A DNA stretch of 64,000 nucleotides from Pyxidicoccus caerfyrddinensis (GCF_010894405.1 NZ_JAAIYA010000003.1:620001-684000), one strand, 5' to 3'. Positions 15,692-25,921 are shown, counted from the first letter of the stretch. Notes: generated from the letters alone by a model not told the origin. A program made the numbers and translations.

Positions 15692-17847
15692 AGCAGTCGC
15701 CTCAGCGTCTCCAGCAGGCTCGTCGGGTCGAATGCGCTCTTCACCAGGTACGCGCTGGCACCGGCCTGGAGGCCGCGCGCCTTGTCCTCGGGCTTGCCGC
15801 GCGCGGTGACGAGCACCACCGGCAGCCGCGAGTAGCGCGGGGAGGCGCGCACGGCCTCGGTGAGCGCGAAGCCGTCCATGCGCGGCATCTCCACGTCCAG
15901 CACCAGCGCGTCCGCGCCGCCCGCCTGGAGCCGCTCCCAGGCCTCGGCGCCGTCCGCGCACGCCACCACCTCGTACCCCGCGCCCTCGAGGATGCTCTGC
16001 TCCAACGCGCGCGTGGTGGGCGAGTCGTCCGCCAGCACCACGCGCCGCCTCGCCCGCTGGGCCGCCGGGGCGGGGAACAGCGCCGTGGAGGGCCGGCCTC
16101 CGGCCGCGCGCACCAGGGCCAGGGGGTTGAGCAGCAGCGACAGCCGCCCGTCCGGCAGCACCGCCGCGGCGGACACGTGGCGGGCCCGGCGCACGCGCTC
16201 GCCGAGCGAGCGCACCAGCGCCTCCTGCTCGGACAGCACCTCGTCCACCACCAGCAGGGCGCGCGCGGTGCCAGTGGCGAGCAGCACCGCGCCCCGCCGC
16301 GCGCGGGGAGGCCCGGGGGGCAGGCCCAGCACATCCGCCAGCGAGGCCAGCGGCACCAGCGCGTCCCCGGCGGCCCAGGTGGGGCGGCCCTCCACCTCGC
16401 GAATGTCGCCGGGCGCCACGCGGACCAGCCGCGCCACGCTCTCGCTGGCCAGCGCCAGCGTCTGCCCGCCCGCGGACACCAGCAGCACGCGCAGCGTGCT
16501 CAGCGTGAGGGGCACATCCAGGAGGAAGGCGGTGCCCTGGCCCGGATGCGTGGACACCTCCACCGTGCCGCGCAGCGCCTCCACCTGCGTGCGCACCACG
16601 TCCAGGCCCACGCCGCGGCCCGACACGCGTGTCACCTCCGTCGCGGTGGACAGGCCGGGCAGGAAGGCGAGCCGCGCGGCGTCCGCGTCGTCCTCCGGCT
16701 CATCGAGGCCCCGGGCCCGCGCCCGCGCGCGCAGCGCGTCCAGGTCCAGGCCCCGTCCGTCGTCCTCCACCGTCACCTGCACGCGGCTGCCCCGCAGGCG
16801 CGCCGAGAGGACGACGCGGCCCTCCTCCGGCTTGCTCGCGGCGCGGCGCGCTTCCGGCGCCTCCAGCCCGTGCGCCACCGCGTTGCGCACCAGGTGCAGC
16901 AGCGGCTCGCGCAGGGCCTGGAGCAGCGAGCGGTCCAGCTCCAGTGCTCCGCCGTGCACCTCCAGCCGCACCGCGCGGCCCAGGCTGCGCGCCACGTCGC
17001 GCGCGGCGCGCTCCAGGCCCTCGCAGCCCTCGAAGAAGGACAGGGTGCGCGCGCGGCGGACCTCGTCGTCCAGGCCGGTGGCCACGCCGCCCAGGGCACG
17101 CCGGTCCGACGCCAGCTCGCGCGCCACGCGCGACAGCTCCGTCTCCGCGCGCCGCAGCGCCGCCTCACCCGCCGTCCCGCGCACCGCCTCGCGGGCCTGG
17201 GCCAGCGACTCGCGCACGGACTCCAGTGCTTCGGCCCTGCCGTCCAGCCGCAGCGTCGCCACCCGCAGCTCGCCACTGCGCGCCAATAGCGCGTCCAGCT
17301 TCTGCGCGGACACGCGCACCGGCAGTGTCTCGGCCCCGAGGGGGCCGGGTGACGGAAGCTCCGGTGGCGGAGACTCCGGGAGGTCCGTGCCGCGAGCCGG
17401 CGCGGAGGTGTCGCGAGCGGGTGCGCTGGTCGTCGTCGAAGTCGTGTCGCGTCTGGCGGCGCGCTCCAACTGGGGCAGCAGCGCGTCCAGCGGAGAGCCG
17501 GCGAGGTCTTGCTTCGCGGCCAGCCGCCGGCCCGCGTCGTCCAGCGCGTCCACGGTGGTGAAGCACAGCTCGAACACCTCCGGGGCGCCGGCGCCCTCGT
17601 CGCGCACGCGCTCCAGCACTTCTTCCATGCGGTGGCACGCCGTCTCCACCAGGGTGGCGCTGGCCGCGCGCGCCGCGCCCTTCACGCTGTGCAGGATGCG
17701 CAGCAGCGAGGCCACGTGCTCCGCCGCGCGCGCCGGTGCCCGCTCGCGCTCCAGGGCGAGCAGCTCGCGGTTGAGCGAGGCCACATGTCCCTCGAGCTCC
17801 TCGAGGAACGTGGCCAGCAGTGCCTGGGCCAGCCGGTCCCGGTCCAT
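15688..17847 (-). CDS. cheA: CheA-type histidine kinase with fused receiver
   Basis: The 719-residue hybrid resembles FrzE of M. xanthus in plan. An Hpt domain carries H53 (LHSVKGAARA). A Pro-rich linker (about 150-185) leads to dimerisation helices, a HATPase domain (LHLVRNAVAHGLEAPEARRA; VEDDGRGLD; SGRGVGLDVVRTQ), a CheW-like domain (about 440-560) and a C-terminal receiver with D651 (LVLDVEMPRMDG) and K in AYLVKS. It phosphorylates its own receiver and probably CheB. No separate cheY is in the operon, so output may go through the fused receiver or an unlinked one. It overlaps the mcp stop by one base. Confidence 0.95.
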   Translation of the reverse strand: MDRDRLAQALLATFLEELEGHVASLNRELLALERERAPARAAEHVASLLRILHSVKGAARAASATLVETACHRMEEVLERVRDEGAGAPEVFELCFTTVDALDDAGRRLAAKQDLAGSPLDALLPQLERAARRDTTSTTTSAPARDTSAPARGTDLPESPPPELPSPGPLGAETLPVRVSAQKLDALLARSGELRVATLRLDGRAEALESVRESLAQAREAVRGTAGEAALRRAETELSRVARELASDRRALGGVATGLDDEVRRARTLSFFEGCEGLERAARDVARSLGRAVRLEVHGGALELDRSLLQALREPLLHLVRNAVAHGLEAPEARRAASKPEEGRVVLSARLRGSRVQVTVEDDGRGLDLDALRARARARGLDEPEDDADAARLAFLPGLSTATEVTRVSGRGVGLDVVRTQVEALRGTVEVSTHPGQGTAFLLDVPLTLSTLRVLLVSAGGQTLALASESVARLVRVAPGDIREVEGRPTWAAGDALVPLASLADVLGLPPGPPRARRGAVLLATGTARALLVVDEVLSEQEALVRSLGERVRRARHVSAAAVLPDGRLSLLLNPLALVRAAGGRPSTALFPAPAAQRARRRVVLADDSPTTRALEQSILEGAGYEVVACADGAEAWERLQAGGADALVLDVEMPRMDGFALTEAVRASPRYSRLPVVLVTARGKPEDKARGLQAGASAYLVKSAFDPTSLLETLRRLL

Positions 17848-19490
17848 CAGCGCCCGTACTCTCCCAGCAGCCCCTTGAGCTTCTGGCCCATGCTGTTGAC
17901 GTCCTGCATGGCGCGCTCGGTCTGCCGCGAGGACTGGAGGGCCTGCTGCGTGGCCTGATTCACGTCATGCATCGCCTGACGAATCTGCGCGATGCCCGTG
18001 GCCTGCTGGTTGGCGGAGGCGGCAATCTGCGCCGCGGTCAGCGACGCCTGGGTGAGCAGGTCGGACAGCGTCTGGATGTTGGAGCCCGCCTCGGACACCA
18101 CGCGGGTGGCGGCGGCCACGCTCTTGGTGCCCTCCTCGGTGGTCATCACCGCGCCGTGGGTGGCCTTCTGGATTTGTCCCAGAATCTGCCGCACCTGGCC
18201 GGTGGCCTTCTTGGACTGGTCCGCCAGCGCCTTCACCTCGGCGGCCACCACCGCGAAGCCGCGGCCCTGCTCTCCGGCGCGGCTGGCCTCGATGGAGGCG
18301 TTGAGGGCCAGCATGTGCGTCTGCTCGGAGATGTCGTTGACGGTGGTGATGATGTCGCCGATGGCCTGCGCCTGCTCGGCGAGGGCGAGGATGCGCGAGG
18401 CGATGGACTCCACCTGCTCGCGCACGACGCCCATGGAGGACACGGCCTCCTCCACCGCGCGCCGGCCGCCGCGGCCCACCTCCTCCGCGTGACGGGCGGA
18501 GTCGCTCACCGCGCGGGCGCGGCCGGCGGCCTCCTCGGACGTCTTGGTGATTTCCTCGATGGTGCTCACCGTCTCCGTCACCGCGCTGCCCTGCTCCTGC
18601 GCGCCGGCCACCTGCTCGGTGGTGCTGGCGAGAATCTGCGCGCTGGCCCCGGCGAGCTGGTTGACGAACTCGGCCACCGTCTTCAGCGTGTGCTCGCGCT
18701 GCTCGGACTGCTTCGCGAGCTGGGCCTCCGTCTGCCGGCGGCGCTCGGCCATCTCGTTGAAGGCGCGCGCCAGCTCCGCCGCCTCGTCGCTGCCCCGCAC
18801 TTCGATGCGGTGCTCCAGCTGGCCGCGGCCGAGCTGCTCGGCGCCGACCATCAGCTTCTGCAGCGGAACGGTGATGCTCCGGGTGATGAGGTAGCTGCCC
18901 ACCGCGACGATGGCCATGCCCAGCAGTGCGCACACGGCCAGCACCCACATGAGGCGCTGGGCCATGGCCGTGGCGTCCTCCGAGTGGTCCTCCCAGCGCT
19001 GCTGCTCGGCCGCGAGCATCTCGTCACTGATGCTCTTCACCTGGCTCATGAGCCGCTCGCCCTGGCCCACCTTGATGTACTTCGAGCCGCCTTCCAGGCC
19101 CTGCTCACGGCGCACGCGAATGCCCTCCGCCAGCCGCTCCAGCCGCTCCGTCACGGCGGGCTCCAGCTGGTTCAGCCGTGCCCGTTGCTCGGGGTTGGAC
19201 GCCAAGGCGTCGCGGAGCCGCGTCGTGTCGTCCTTCAGCAGGGCCATGGCCCGCTGGTACGGCGCCAGATACGGGTCCTCGCCGGTGAGGAGGAAGCCGC
19301 GCTGGCTGGACTCCGCTTCCATCAGCAGCGTGCGCACGTCGCTGATGACGCGGATGTTCTCCTGCGTCTTCAACAAGCCCGTGGTGCTCTCCGTGAGCTG
19401 GTTGGCGCCCTGGAAGGCCACACCCGCCAGCACCAGCAGCACCAGCAGGGACAGTCCGAAGCCGAGTGCGATGCGGTTCCCGATGCTCAT
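17847..19490 (-). CDS. Methyl-accepting chemotaxis protein (CHASE3-like)
   Basis: The 547-residue receptor has membrane segment 1 at about 8-28, a helical extracytoplasmic domain with CHASE3-like pattern ([25 protein letters not shown]), membrane segment 2 at about 188-208, HAMP ([28 protein letters not shown]) and a signalling domain with the conserved hairpin tip ([41 protein letters not shown]). It is the only receptor in this operon and presumably feeds the CheA encoded next. Its start overlaps the end of the cheW by four bases. CHASE3 ligands are generally unknown. Confidence 0.93.
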   Translation of the reverse strand: MSIGNRIALGFGLSLLVLLVLAGVAFQGANQLTESTTGLLKTQENIRVISDVRTLLMEAESSQRGFLLTGEDPYLAPYQRAMALLKDDTTRLRDALASNPEQRARLNQLEPAVTERLERLAEGIRVRREQGLEGGSKYIKVGQGERLMSQVKSISDEMLAAEQQRWEDHSEDATAMAQRLMWVLAVCALLGMAIVAVGSYLITRSITVPLQKLMVGAEQLGRGQLEHRIEVRGSDEAAELARAFNEMAERRRQTEAQLAKQSEQREHTLKTVAEFVNQLAGASAQILASTTEQVAGAQEQGSAVTETVSTIEEITKTSEEAAGRARAVSDSARHAEEVGRGGRRAVEEAVSSMGVVREQVESIASRILALAEQAQAIGDIITTVNDISEQTHMLALNASIEASRAGEQGRGFAVVAAEVKALADQSKKATGQVRQILGQIQKATHGAVMTTEEGTKSVAAATRVVSEAGSNIQTLSDLLTQASLTAAQIAASANQQATGIAQIRQAMHDVNQATQQALQSSRQTERAMQDVNSMGQKLKGLLGEYGR

Positions 19491-20086
19491 ACAACTCCTT
19501 CGTCGGACAAATCGAACACGAGGCGACTGTCACCCAGCAGCGCCTCTCCCTCCAGCACGAGCGTGCCGTCCTCTTCAGCGGCGGACACCAGCGAAGTGTC
19601 CACGGTGGAGGGTGGGGGCAGCAGCGTGCGCCCCCGCAGCAGGGTGACCTCTTCGACTTCTTCGGTGCGCAGGCCCAGCTCGGGCCGTCCCGCGCCGATG
19701 ACGAGCAGCGGGCCCGCGGCCTCCGACGGCGCGCGGCCGAAGAGAGGGGCCAGCTCCACGACGGGGAGCACCTCGCCGTGCAGCAGTGTGAGGCCGCGCA
19801 GCGCGGGCGGGGCGCCCGGCAGGGGGACGACCTCGGCGGCGCGCACGACTTCCAGCACGAAGCGCGACTCCAACGCGTACCGTTGGCCGGCGGTGCGGAA
19901 GTGGACGGCCTCGCGCAGCGTGCCGGTCTCCGCTTCGACGCCAGGCTCGCGCGCCAGGGCCCGGGCGCGGGCGTCCAGGACGGCCAGGGCCTCGGCGGGC
20001 GAGAGGGCGTCCTCCGCCTGCGCGGCGGCCGCCAGCCGGGCGAGTCGGGCGCGTGCCGCGTCCCAATCGATTCCAGACCCCGGCAT
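19487..20086 (-). CDS. cheW: CheW-like coupling protein
   Basis: The 199-residue protein has a helical Ala-rich N-terminal extension (1-60) and a CheW domain (about 62-199: [57 protein letters not shown]). CheW bridges receptor and CheA. It is the second of two cheW genes in the operon. The start shares one base with the cheR stop. The extension is longer than in ordinary CheW and may set partner specificity. Confidence 0.9.
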   Translation of the reverse strand: MPGSGIDWDAARARLARLAAAAQAEDALSPAEALAVLDARARALAREPGVEAETGTLREAVHFRTAGQRYALESRFVLEVVRAAEVVPLPGAPPALRGLTLLHGEVLPVVELAPLFGRAPSEAAGPLLVIGAGRPELGLRTEEVEEVTLLRGRTLLPPPSTVDTSLVSAAEEDGTLVLEGEALLGDSRLVFDLSDEGVV

Positions 20087-21705
20087 CAGGTTTTCTCCTC
20101 ACCGGCAGCCAGGGCTGCCTCCAGTCGTGTCCGCTCGCCGTGCGCGACGTCCGCCAGCCCGCGCGCGCGCTCGCCGTCCGCGAGGGGGACGGGGGCGTCC
20201 GGGGGAAGCACGGCGCACAGCGACTCCGCCTCGCGCCAGGCCTTGAGGGCCCCAGCCGTGTCGCCACGGCGTCGCAGCACGCGGCCCAGCACGAGCCACG
20301 CCACCACCAGCGAGGGCTCCAGGTACAGCGCCTGCCGGGCGGAGCGCTCGGCGTCGGCGAGCCGGCCCTGGCCGAGGAGCAACAGGGACTCCAGGTAGCG
20401 CAGCCCGGCGACGAGCGGATGGCGCGCGGCGGCCTCCGCGCAGGCGTCCACGGCGGCGTGGGCGTCCAGGTTGGCGAGCGCGTGCACCGCCGCCATGGCG
20501 ATGGCCGGGTCCTCGTCGAGCGTGCCGAGCCGCCGGGCCGCATCGCGCCAGTCGCCACGCGCCAGGGCCCGCCGCGCCGCCGCGAGCGCCTCCGCGTCCG
20601 GCGCGCGCGCCGTGCTTCGTGACGGAGGTGGGACGCTCGTCGAGGTGGAGCGCTCGGACGCCGCGCCCACGTCACGTCCGGAAGTCGCGCCCACGTCACG
20701 CCCGGAGGAAGCGCCACCGAAGCGTCCCGGCACGGCGTCCGTCATGCCACCGTCCCGCGTTGCCGCCGAGCCCGTCTCCGTCAGCAGTCCGGAGCCGGTA
20801 CCCGTGGCACCCCGTGCGGCCGGGGCCACCTCAACCGGGACACGGTGCACCTCATGCGCTCTCACGGACACGGTGGCGCCGTGCAGGGGCCGGCGGTAGA
20901 TGACGCCCCACTCGGTGAGGACGGACTCCAGCGGGGCCAGGTCTCCGAGCGGCGGGTCCGACGGGCCGGTGAAGAGGTAGCCCCCTTCCGCGAGCGCATC
21001 ATGGAGCCTGCGCGCCACGGCCTCGATGGTGGCGCGGTTGAAGTAGATGAGGACGTTGCGGCAGAAGATGATGTCCAGCTTCCAGATGCCGCTGTCGGGC
21101 GAGGGCCACGTGTCGAGCGCGAGGTTGAGGTAGCTGAAGCGCACGCGCTGCTGCACGTCCGGGGACAGGACATACCGGCGGCCCTCGACGCGCAGGTGGG
21201 GCCGCATGCGGTCCGCCCAGGGGCCGCGCAGGGACCACTCGCCGTACGTCGCCTGCCGGGCGCGGGCGAGCGCGCCGCGCGACACGTCGGTGGCGTACAC
21301 GGCCATGTGCTCGCCCCAGCCCTCTGCCTGGAGCAGCACCGCAAGCGAGTAGGGCTCCTCACCGGAAGAGCACGCCGCGCTCCACATGCGGACGGTGTGC
21401 TCGGGCCCGAGCCGCTCGCGCACCTCGGGCAGCACGACGCGGCGCAGGTGCTCGAAGTGCTCGGGGGTGCGGAAGAAGTACGTCTCGCCGACGGTGAGCT
21501 CGATGAGCAGGTCATCGAGCGCGGCGGAGTCCTCGGCGAGGCGGGCGCGGTAGGCGTCGAAATCGGAGAGGCCGGCGCGGGCCATGGCGCGGGAGATGGC
21601 CTCCTCGGCGGCGGCGGGGCAGCTCGGCGCGGAGAGCCCCGCGCGCTCCTCCACCAGCGCGAGCACGGCCGCGAAGCCGGGGTGGCTCCAGGCGCCCCAG
21701 CTCAC
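20086..21705 (-). CDS. cheR: CheR methyltransferase with TPR-like C-terminus
   Basis: The protein has 539 residues. Residues 1-270 are CheR: ELTVGETYFFRTPEHF, the SAM-binding WSAACSSGEEPYSLAVLL, and CRNVLIYFNRATIEAVARRLHDAL. It methylates receptor glutamates. A low-complexity Ser/Thr/Gly-rich linker (about 290-355) leads to helical TPR-like repeats (about 360-539: AARRALARGDWRDAARRLGTLDEDPAIA ... ADAERSARQALYLEPSLVVAWLVLGRVLRRRGDTAGALKAW). CheR-TPR fusions are common in complex chemosensory systems of delta-proteobacteria, where TPRs control access to receptors. The start overlaps the upstream cheW by four bases. Confidence 0.93.
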   Translation of the reverse strand: MSWGAWSHPGFAAVLALVEERAGLSAPSCPAAAEEAISRAMARAGLSDFDAYRARLAEDSAALDDLLIELTVGETYFFRTPEHFEHLRRVVLPEVRERLGPEHTVRMWSAACSSGEEPYSLAVLLQAEGWGEHMAVYATDVSRGALARARQATYGEWSLRGPWADRMRPHLRVEGRRYVLSPDVQQRVRFSYLNLALDTWPSPDSGIWKLDIIFCRNVLIYFNRATIEAVARRLHDALAEGGYLFTGPSDPPLGDLAPLESVLTEWGVIYRRPLHGATVSVRAHEVHRVPVEVAPAARGATGTGSGLLTETGSAATRDGGMTDAVPGRFGGASSGRDVGATSGRDVGAASERSTSTSVPPPSRSTARAPDAEALAAARRALARGDWRDAARRLGTLDEDPAIAMAAVHALANLDAHAAVDACAEAAARHPLVAGLRYLESLLLLGQGRLADAERSARQALYLEPSLVVAWLVLGRVLRRRGDTAGALKAWREAESLCAVLPPDAPVPLADGERARGLADVAHGERTRLEAALAAGEEKT

Positions 21706-22187
21706 GGCGTCTCCGCCGGCGAGCCCAGCGCGGCGTCCAGCTGCAGGCCTTCCGCCTCGGAGAGGAACGAGCGCAGGTCATGGACGAGCACGAGCCCGTC
21801 CGACAGCTTCGCGGCGCCGGCCACGTAGCCCACGCCGGGCAGCTCGCGGGGTGTGGCGTCCCACTCACCGGGGGCGAGCACGCGCAGGCCCTCGGCGCGG
21901 TCCACGCGCAGCACGACGTGGCGCGTCCCCGCGCGGGCGACGATGAAGTGGTCCAGGGGGGACAGCGCGCGGGGCGGGTGGCGGAAGCGGCGGCGCAGGT
22001 CGAGGACGGGGAGCAAATCTCCGCGCAGGTTGAGGAGGCCCTCCACCACGTCGGGGGCGCGCGGCAGGGGCGTCAGGCGCGCGGCGCGCACCAGCTCCCT
22101 GATGTCCTCGGCGGGCAGTCCGTAGCGCTGGCCGTCCAGGGTGAACAGCAGCACCTCGCGCGGTGCGGGCTCCATGACGTGGGACAT
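21702..22187 (-). CDS. cheW: CheW-like coupling protein, first gene of che operon
   Basis: This 161-residue CheW domain protein reads REVLLFTLDGQRYGLPAEDIRELVRAARLTPLPRAPDVVEGLLNLRGDLLPVLDLRRRF from near the start. I chose the ATG at 22187 (MSHVMEP); an upstream in-frame ATG at 22277 would add 30 unsupported residues and ATG 22175 is also possible. No clear ribosome site is seen. It leads the operon, whose promoter should lie in 22188-22311. Confidence 0.9.
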   Translation of the reverse strand: MSHVMEPAPREVLLFTLDGQRYGLPAEDIRELVRAARLTPLPRAPDVVEGLLNLRGDLLPVLDLRRRFRHPPRALSPLDHFIVARAGTRHVVLRVDRAEGLRVLAPGEWDATPRELPGVGYVAGAAKLSDGLVLVHDLRSFLSEAEGLQLDAALGSPAETP

Positions 22188-22311
22188 AGACACGGACGTG
22201 CGGGCTGTCGAACACTCATGTGTGCCCGAGTGCAGGGTGTCCACCAGTGCCCAGTCAGTACCGGGTGTCTTCGCCATGCCGGGACGGGCGGTGTGGCCCG
22301 GCTCCCGCCGC

Positions 22312-24249
22312 TCAGTGCAGCGGCGCCCGGGGCGGCTCGGAAGCGGGAGCCGTGCCCTCCGCCTCCTCCCCCGGCCCCGTCACGGGCAGGCGCACGGTGA
22401 AGGTGGACCCCTGCCCGGGGAGGCTCACCACGGCGATGCTCCCCCCGAGCGCCTCCACGAGCTGCCGCGTGATGAAGAGCCCCAGCCCCAGTCCCCCGTA
22501 GTGCCGGCTCGACACCGCCCGCTCGAAGCGGTCGAAGATGCGCTCCGCGTCCTCCCGCGCAATCCCAATCCCCTGGTCCCGCACCTCCAGGAACGCCGCG
22601 CTCCCGTCACCGCGCACGCGCACGTCCACCGGCGCGCCCTGGCCGTACTTGAGCGCGTTGGAGACCAGGTTCGTCAGCACCTGCTCCAGTCGCAGCCGGT
22701 CCCACCGGCCCTGCACCGGCAGGGGCGCGTCCACCGTCAGCCGCACGCCCGCAGACTGCGCATCCGTCTCGAAGCGCCGCACCAGCTCGCGCGTCACCTC
22801 TCCCAACTCCAGCGCCTCCAGCCGCAGCTCCATGCGTCCGTGCATCAGCCGCGACACGTCCAGCAGGCTGTCCACCAGCTGCGACAGCCGCGTCGTCTGC
22901 CGCTCGCAGGACTCCACCCCGCGCTCCACCCGCTCCGCGTCCAGCGGCCCGGGCTGGCGCAGCTGCCGGTACAGCAGCTGGAGCTGGAGCTTGAGCGACG
23001 TGAGCGGCGTGCGCAGCTCGTGCGCGGCGACGCCGAGGAACTCGTCGCGCACCCGCACCGCCGTGCGTGCCTCGCTCGCCAGCCGCTGCTGCTCCGCGCT
23101 GGCGGCCTCGGCGGCGGCGCGGGCGTTGACCTGTGCGCGTGTCATCAGGAACAGGAGCAGCGTCACCAGCAGGCCGCTGATGAGCACCGTGCCCAGCTGC
23201 AGCTGGCTGTTCCGCTCGATGAAGGACTCCCGCGCGGCGAACACCAGCGTCCACCGCCGGCCGGCCACGGACAGCGGCACCTCCCGGTACAGGCCCAGCC
23301 GCGCCCCCTCCTCCCACGGCCCCTCCTGTCGCGAGGTGAAGAGCAGGGCCTCCGGGCCGGTCTCCGCGCCGTCATGAATCTCCAGGTCCACGGTGCCCTG
23401 GAAGCCCGGGAAGCGCAGGCCCTCCACCAGGTCCCCCATGCGGAACGGCGCATAGACGAAGCCCCGCAGGTGGGCCCGGCGGTCCTCGGGCGTGGTGGGC
23501 TGCGTGCCGTTGTAGACGGGCACGTAGATGAGGAAGCCCGCCTGGGCCCGGGTGTCCGCCTCGTCCTCCTGGACCAGCCGGACCTTCCCGCTGGCCGCCG
23601 GCAGCGCCGTCTCCATGGCCCGCCGCATGGCCTCCTGGCGGGTGGGCTCGGAGAACATGTCGAAGCCGATGGCGCGGCGGTTGCGCGCGTCGAGCGGCTC
23701 CAGGAAGACGATGGCGGTGTACTCCGCGCGCTCGCCCTCCGGCCACACGTGGTAGTCCGGGAGGCCCTCCGCGCCTACCTCGGCCTCGTGCGCCTCGAGC
23801 TCCCCGGGCCTCAGCCACTGCGAGAAGCCGATGCCCTGGATGCCGGGGTAGCGCCGGGGCAGCTCCAGGCTCTCCACGTAGGCGTGGAACTCGTCGCGCT
23901 CCACCTGCTGGCTGCTGCTGAACAGCCCGCGCGTGCCCAGCAGCATGGCCTGGTACATGTCCATGCGCTGCTGGAGCCCCAGCGTGCCCTCGCGGACGGC
24001 CTCGTCGAAGCGCCGGTTGCGCCGCTCGTCGATACCGCGCTGCACATACAGCGCGGCCACTCCTGTCACGGCCAGGCCGACCAGCAGCGCGCAGTACGCG
24101 GAGGCGTGACGGCGCAGGTGGGAAGACAGGAGGGCAGGCACGGTGTCGCGAAGAACACGAAGCGCGGGCCCCTGAATAGGGTCCACCAAGGCGATACACA
24201 GGATGCTAGGCGCCCGGGAGCCCCACTTCCCATACGGGCAGGTACGCAT
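22312..24249 (-). CDS. CHASE-domain membrane sensor histidine kinase
   Basis: The 645-residue kinase has a membrane segment at about 52-70, a periplasmic CHASE domain (about 75-345: YPGIQGIGFSQWLRPGE ... FDMFSEPTRQEAM), a second membrane segment at 352-369, HisKA with H410 (GVAAHELRTPLTSL) and HATPase motifs NLVSNALKYGQG, DQGIGIAREDAERIFDRF and GGLGLGLFITRQLVEALGG. CHASE domains bind small extracellular ligands. The start ATG 24249 is unsupported by a ribosome site, and an internal GTG near residue 37 is possible. It diverges from the carotenoid desaturase gene with 88 bases between starts, so the two may share regulatory DNA. Confidence 0.88.
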   Translation of the reverse strand: MRTCPYGKWGSRAPSILCIALVDPIQGPALRVLRDTVPALLSSHLRRHASAYCALLVGLAVTGVAALYVQRGIDERRNRRFDEAVREGTLGLQQRMDMYQAMLLGTRGLFSSSQQVERDEFHAYVESLELPRRYPGIQGIGFSQWLRPGELEAHEAEVGAEGLPDYHVWPEGERAEYTAIVFLEPLDARNRRAIGFDMFSEPTRQEAMRRAMETALPAASGKVRLVQEDEADTRAQAGFLIYVPVYNGTQPTTPEDRRAHLRGFVYAPFRMGDLVEGLRFPGFQGTVDLEIHDGAETGPEALLFTSRQEGPWEEGARLGLYREVPLSVAGRRWTLVFAARESFIERNSQLQLGTVLISGLLVTLLLFLMTRAQVNARAAAEAASAEQQRLASEARTAVRVRDEFLGVAAHELRTPLTSLKLQLQLLYRQLRQPGPLDAERVERGVESCERQTTRLSQLVDSLLDVSRLMHGRMELRLEALELGEVTRELVRRFETDAQSAGVRLTVDAPLPVQGRWDRLRLEQVLTNLVSNALKYGQGAPVDVRVRGDGSAAFLEVRDQGIGIAREDAERIFDRFERAVSSRHYGGLGLGLFITRQLVEALGGSIAVVSLPGQGSTFTVRLPVTGPGEEAEGTAPASEPPRAPLH

Positions 24250-24337
24250 GTCCGGCAGGAGAAAGGGGCGGAGGGCGTCCGTCCGCCCGTGTACCGACAG
24301 GAGTGCAACCTCCCGGGCGTTCAGGCATCAATGCGTC

Positions 24338-25912
24338 ATGGTGCGTCACGTCATCGTCGTGGGAGCCGGGCCCGGGGGGCTGTCGGCCGCCATCAACCTG
24401 GCCGGGCAGGGGCTGCGCGTCACCGTGGTGGAGAAGGACGCGGTGCCCGGGGGGCGGATGAAGGGGCTGAAGCTCGGCGCCGCGGGCGAGTACGCGCTCG
24501 ACACCGGGCCGTCCATCCTCCAGCTCCCGGGCGTGCTGGAGCAGATCTTCCGGCGCGCGGGCCGGCGCATCGACGACTACGTGAAGCTGGTTCCCCTGGA
24601 CGTGAACACGCGGGTGCACTTCTGGGACGGCACGCACCTGGACACGTCACGGGACATGGCGCGGATGGAGGGGGAGGTGGCGAAGTACGGCCCGGACAAG
24701 GCCGTGGCGCTGCGCCGGTGGATGGAGGAGGGGCGCGAGAAGTACGCCATCGCCTACGAGAAGTTCATCTGCACGAATGCGGGCAGCCTCGCGTACTACG
24801 CGCCGTGGCGGCTGGCGCCGACGCTGCGCTTCAAGCCGTGGCAGACGCTGTACCGGCAGCTCGACTCCTTCTTCCACGATGACCGGATTACGTACGCGCT
24901 GGCGTACCCGTCGAAGTACCTGGGGCTGCACCCGACGACGTGCTCGTCGGTGTTCAGCGTGATTCCGTTCCTGGAATTGGCCTTCGGCGTCTGGCACGTG
25001 GAGGGCGGCTTCCGCGAGCTGGCGCGGGGGATGATGCGCTGTGCGCAGGACCTGGGCGCCACCTTCCGCATGGGCACGGCGGTGGAGCAGGTGCGCGTGG
25101 AGGCGGGGCGGGCGGTGGGCGTGAAGCTGGCCAACGGCGAGGTGCTGGACGCGGACGCGGTGGTGGTGAACGCGGACCTGGCGTACGCGGCGACGAAGCT
25201 GCTGCCGGCCCAGGCGCGCGAGGGCTCGCGGCTGACGGACGCGGCGCTGGAGAAGGCGAAGTACTCGTGCAGCACGTTCATGGCGTACTACGGGCTGGAC
25301 ACGGTGTACTCGGACCTGCCGCACCACCTCATCTACCTGTCGGAGGCCGCGCGGCGCACGGACCGGGACGCGCTGGAGGACAGGCACGTGGACGTGGACG
25401 ACCCGCCCTTCTACGTGTGCAACCCGTCGGTGACGGACGCGTCCGGTGCGCCGAAGGGGCACTCCACGCTGTATGTGCTGGTGCCCACGCCGAACACGGC
25501 GCGGGACGTGGACTGGGCCGCGACGGAGGCGAAGCTGCGCGAGCGCATCCCGGCGATGCTGGAGAAGGTGGGCCTGAAGGGTGTGCGGCAGCACATCCGC
25601 GAGGAGCGCTACTTCACGGCGGAGACGTGGCGGGACGACTTCAACGTGTTCCGCGGCGCGGTGTTCAACCTGTCGCACACGTGGCTGCAATTGGGGCCGC
25701 TGCGGCCGAAGGTGAAGAACCGCGATGTGGAGGGGCTCTACTGGGTGGGCGGAGGCACGCACCCGGGCAGCGGGCTGTTGACCATCATGGAGAGCGCCAA
25801 CATCGCGGCGGACTACCTCACGCGCGAGGCCGGCAAGGGCCCGCTGCCGGGCTGGCCGTACGTGCCGCCGCTGGACGGGGACGATGCGGAGCCCCGGGCT
25901 CGCGCGGGCTGA
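24338..25912 (+). CDS. crtI: CrtI-type phytoene desaturase, probably CarC
   Basis: The 524-residue FAD-dependent carotene desaturase begins with the dinucleotide-binding motif VIVVGAGPGGLSAAINLAGQGLRVTVVEKD (4-33) followed by PGGRM. The C-terminus has the CrtI signature EGLYWVGGGTHPGSGLLTIMESANIAADYL. CrtI enzymes desaturate phytoene towards lycopene in the membrane. No other carotenoid gene is nearby. In M. xanthus one phytoene desaturase gene, carC (crtIb), lies apart from the carBA cluster and is induced by blue light; this gene fits that arrangement. The ATG at 24338 places the nucleotide fold directly at the N-terminus. Confidence 0.9.
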   Translation: MVRHVIVVGAGPGGLSAAINLAGQGLRVTVVEKDAVPGGRMKGLKLGAAGEYALDTGPSILQLPGVLEQIFRRAGRRIDDYVKLVPLDVNTRVHFWDGTHLDTSRDMARMEGEVAKYGPDKAVALRRWMEEGREKYAIAYEKFICTNAGSLAYYAPWRLAPTLRFKPWQTLYRQLDSFFHDDRITYALAYPSKYLGLHPTTCSSVFSVIPFLELAFGVWHVEGGFRELARGMMRCAQDLGATFRMGTAVEQVRVEAGRAVGVKLANGEVLDADAVVVNADLAYAATKLLPAQAREGSRLTDAALEKAKYSCSTFMAYYGLDTVYSDLPHHLIYLSEAARRTDRDALEDRHVDVDDPPFYVCNPSVTDASGAPKGHSTLYVLVPTPNTARDVDWAATEAKLRERIPAMLEKVGLKGVRQHIREERYFTAETWRDDFNVFRGAVFNLSHTWLQLGPLRPKVKNRDVEGLYWVGGGTHPGSGLLTIMESANIAADYLTREAGKGPLPGWPYVPPLDGDDAEPRARAG

Positions 25913-25921
25913 AGCGTGGGG

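Noticed and set aside
17820..20246. 808-codon frame on the + strand across the che operon
   Set aside because: Antisense to mcp and cheW, low-complexity sequence, no family.
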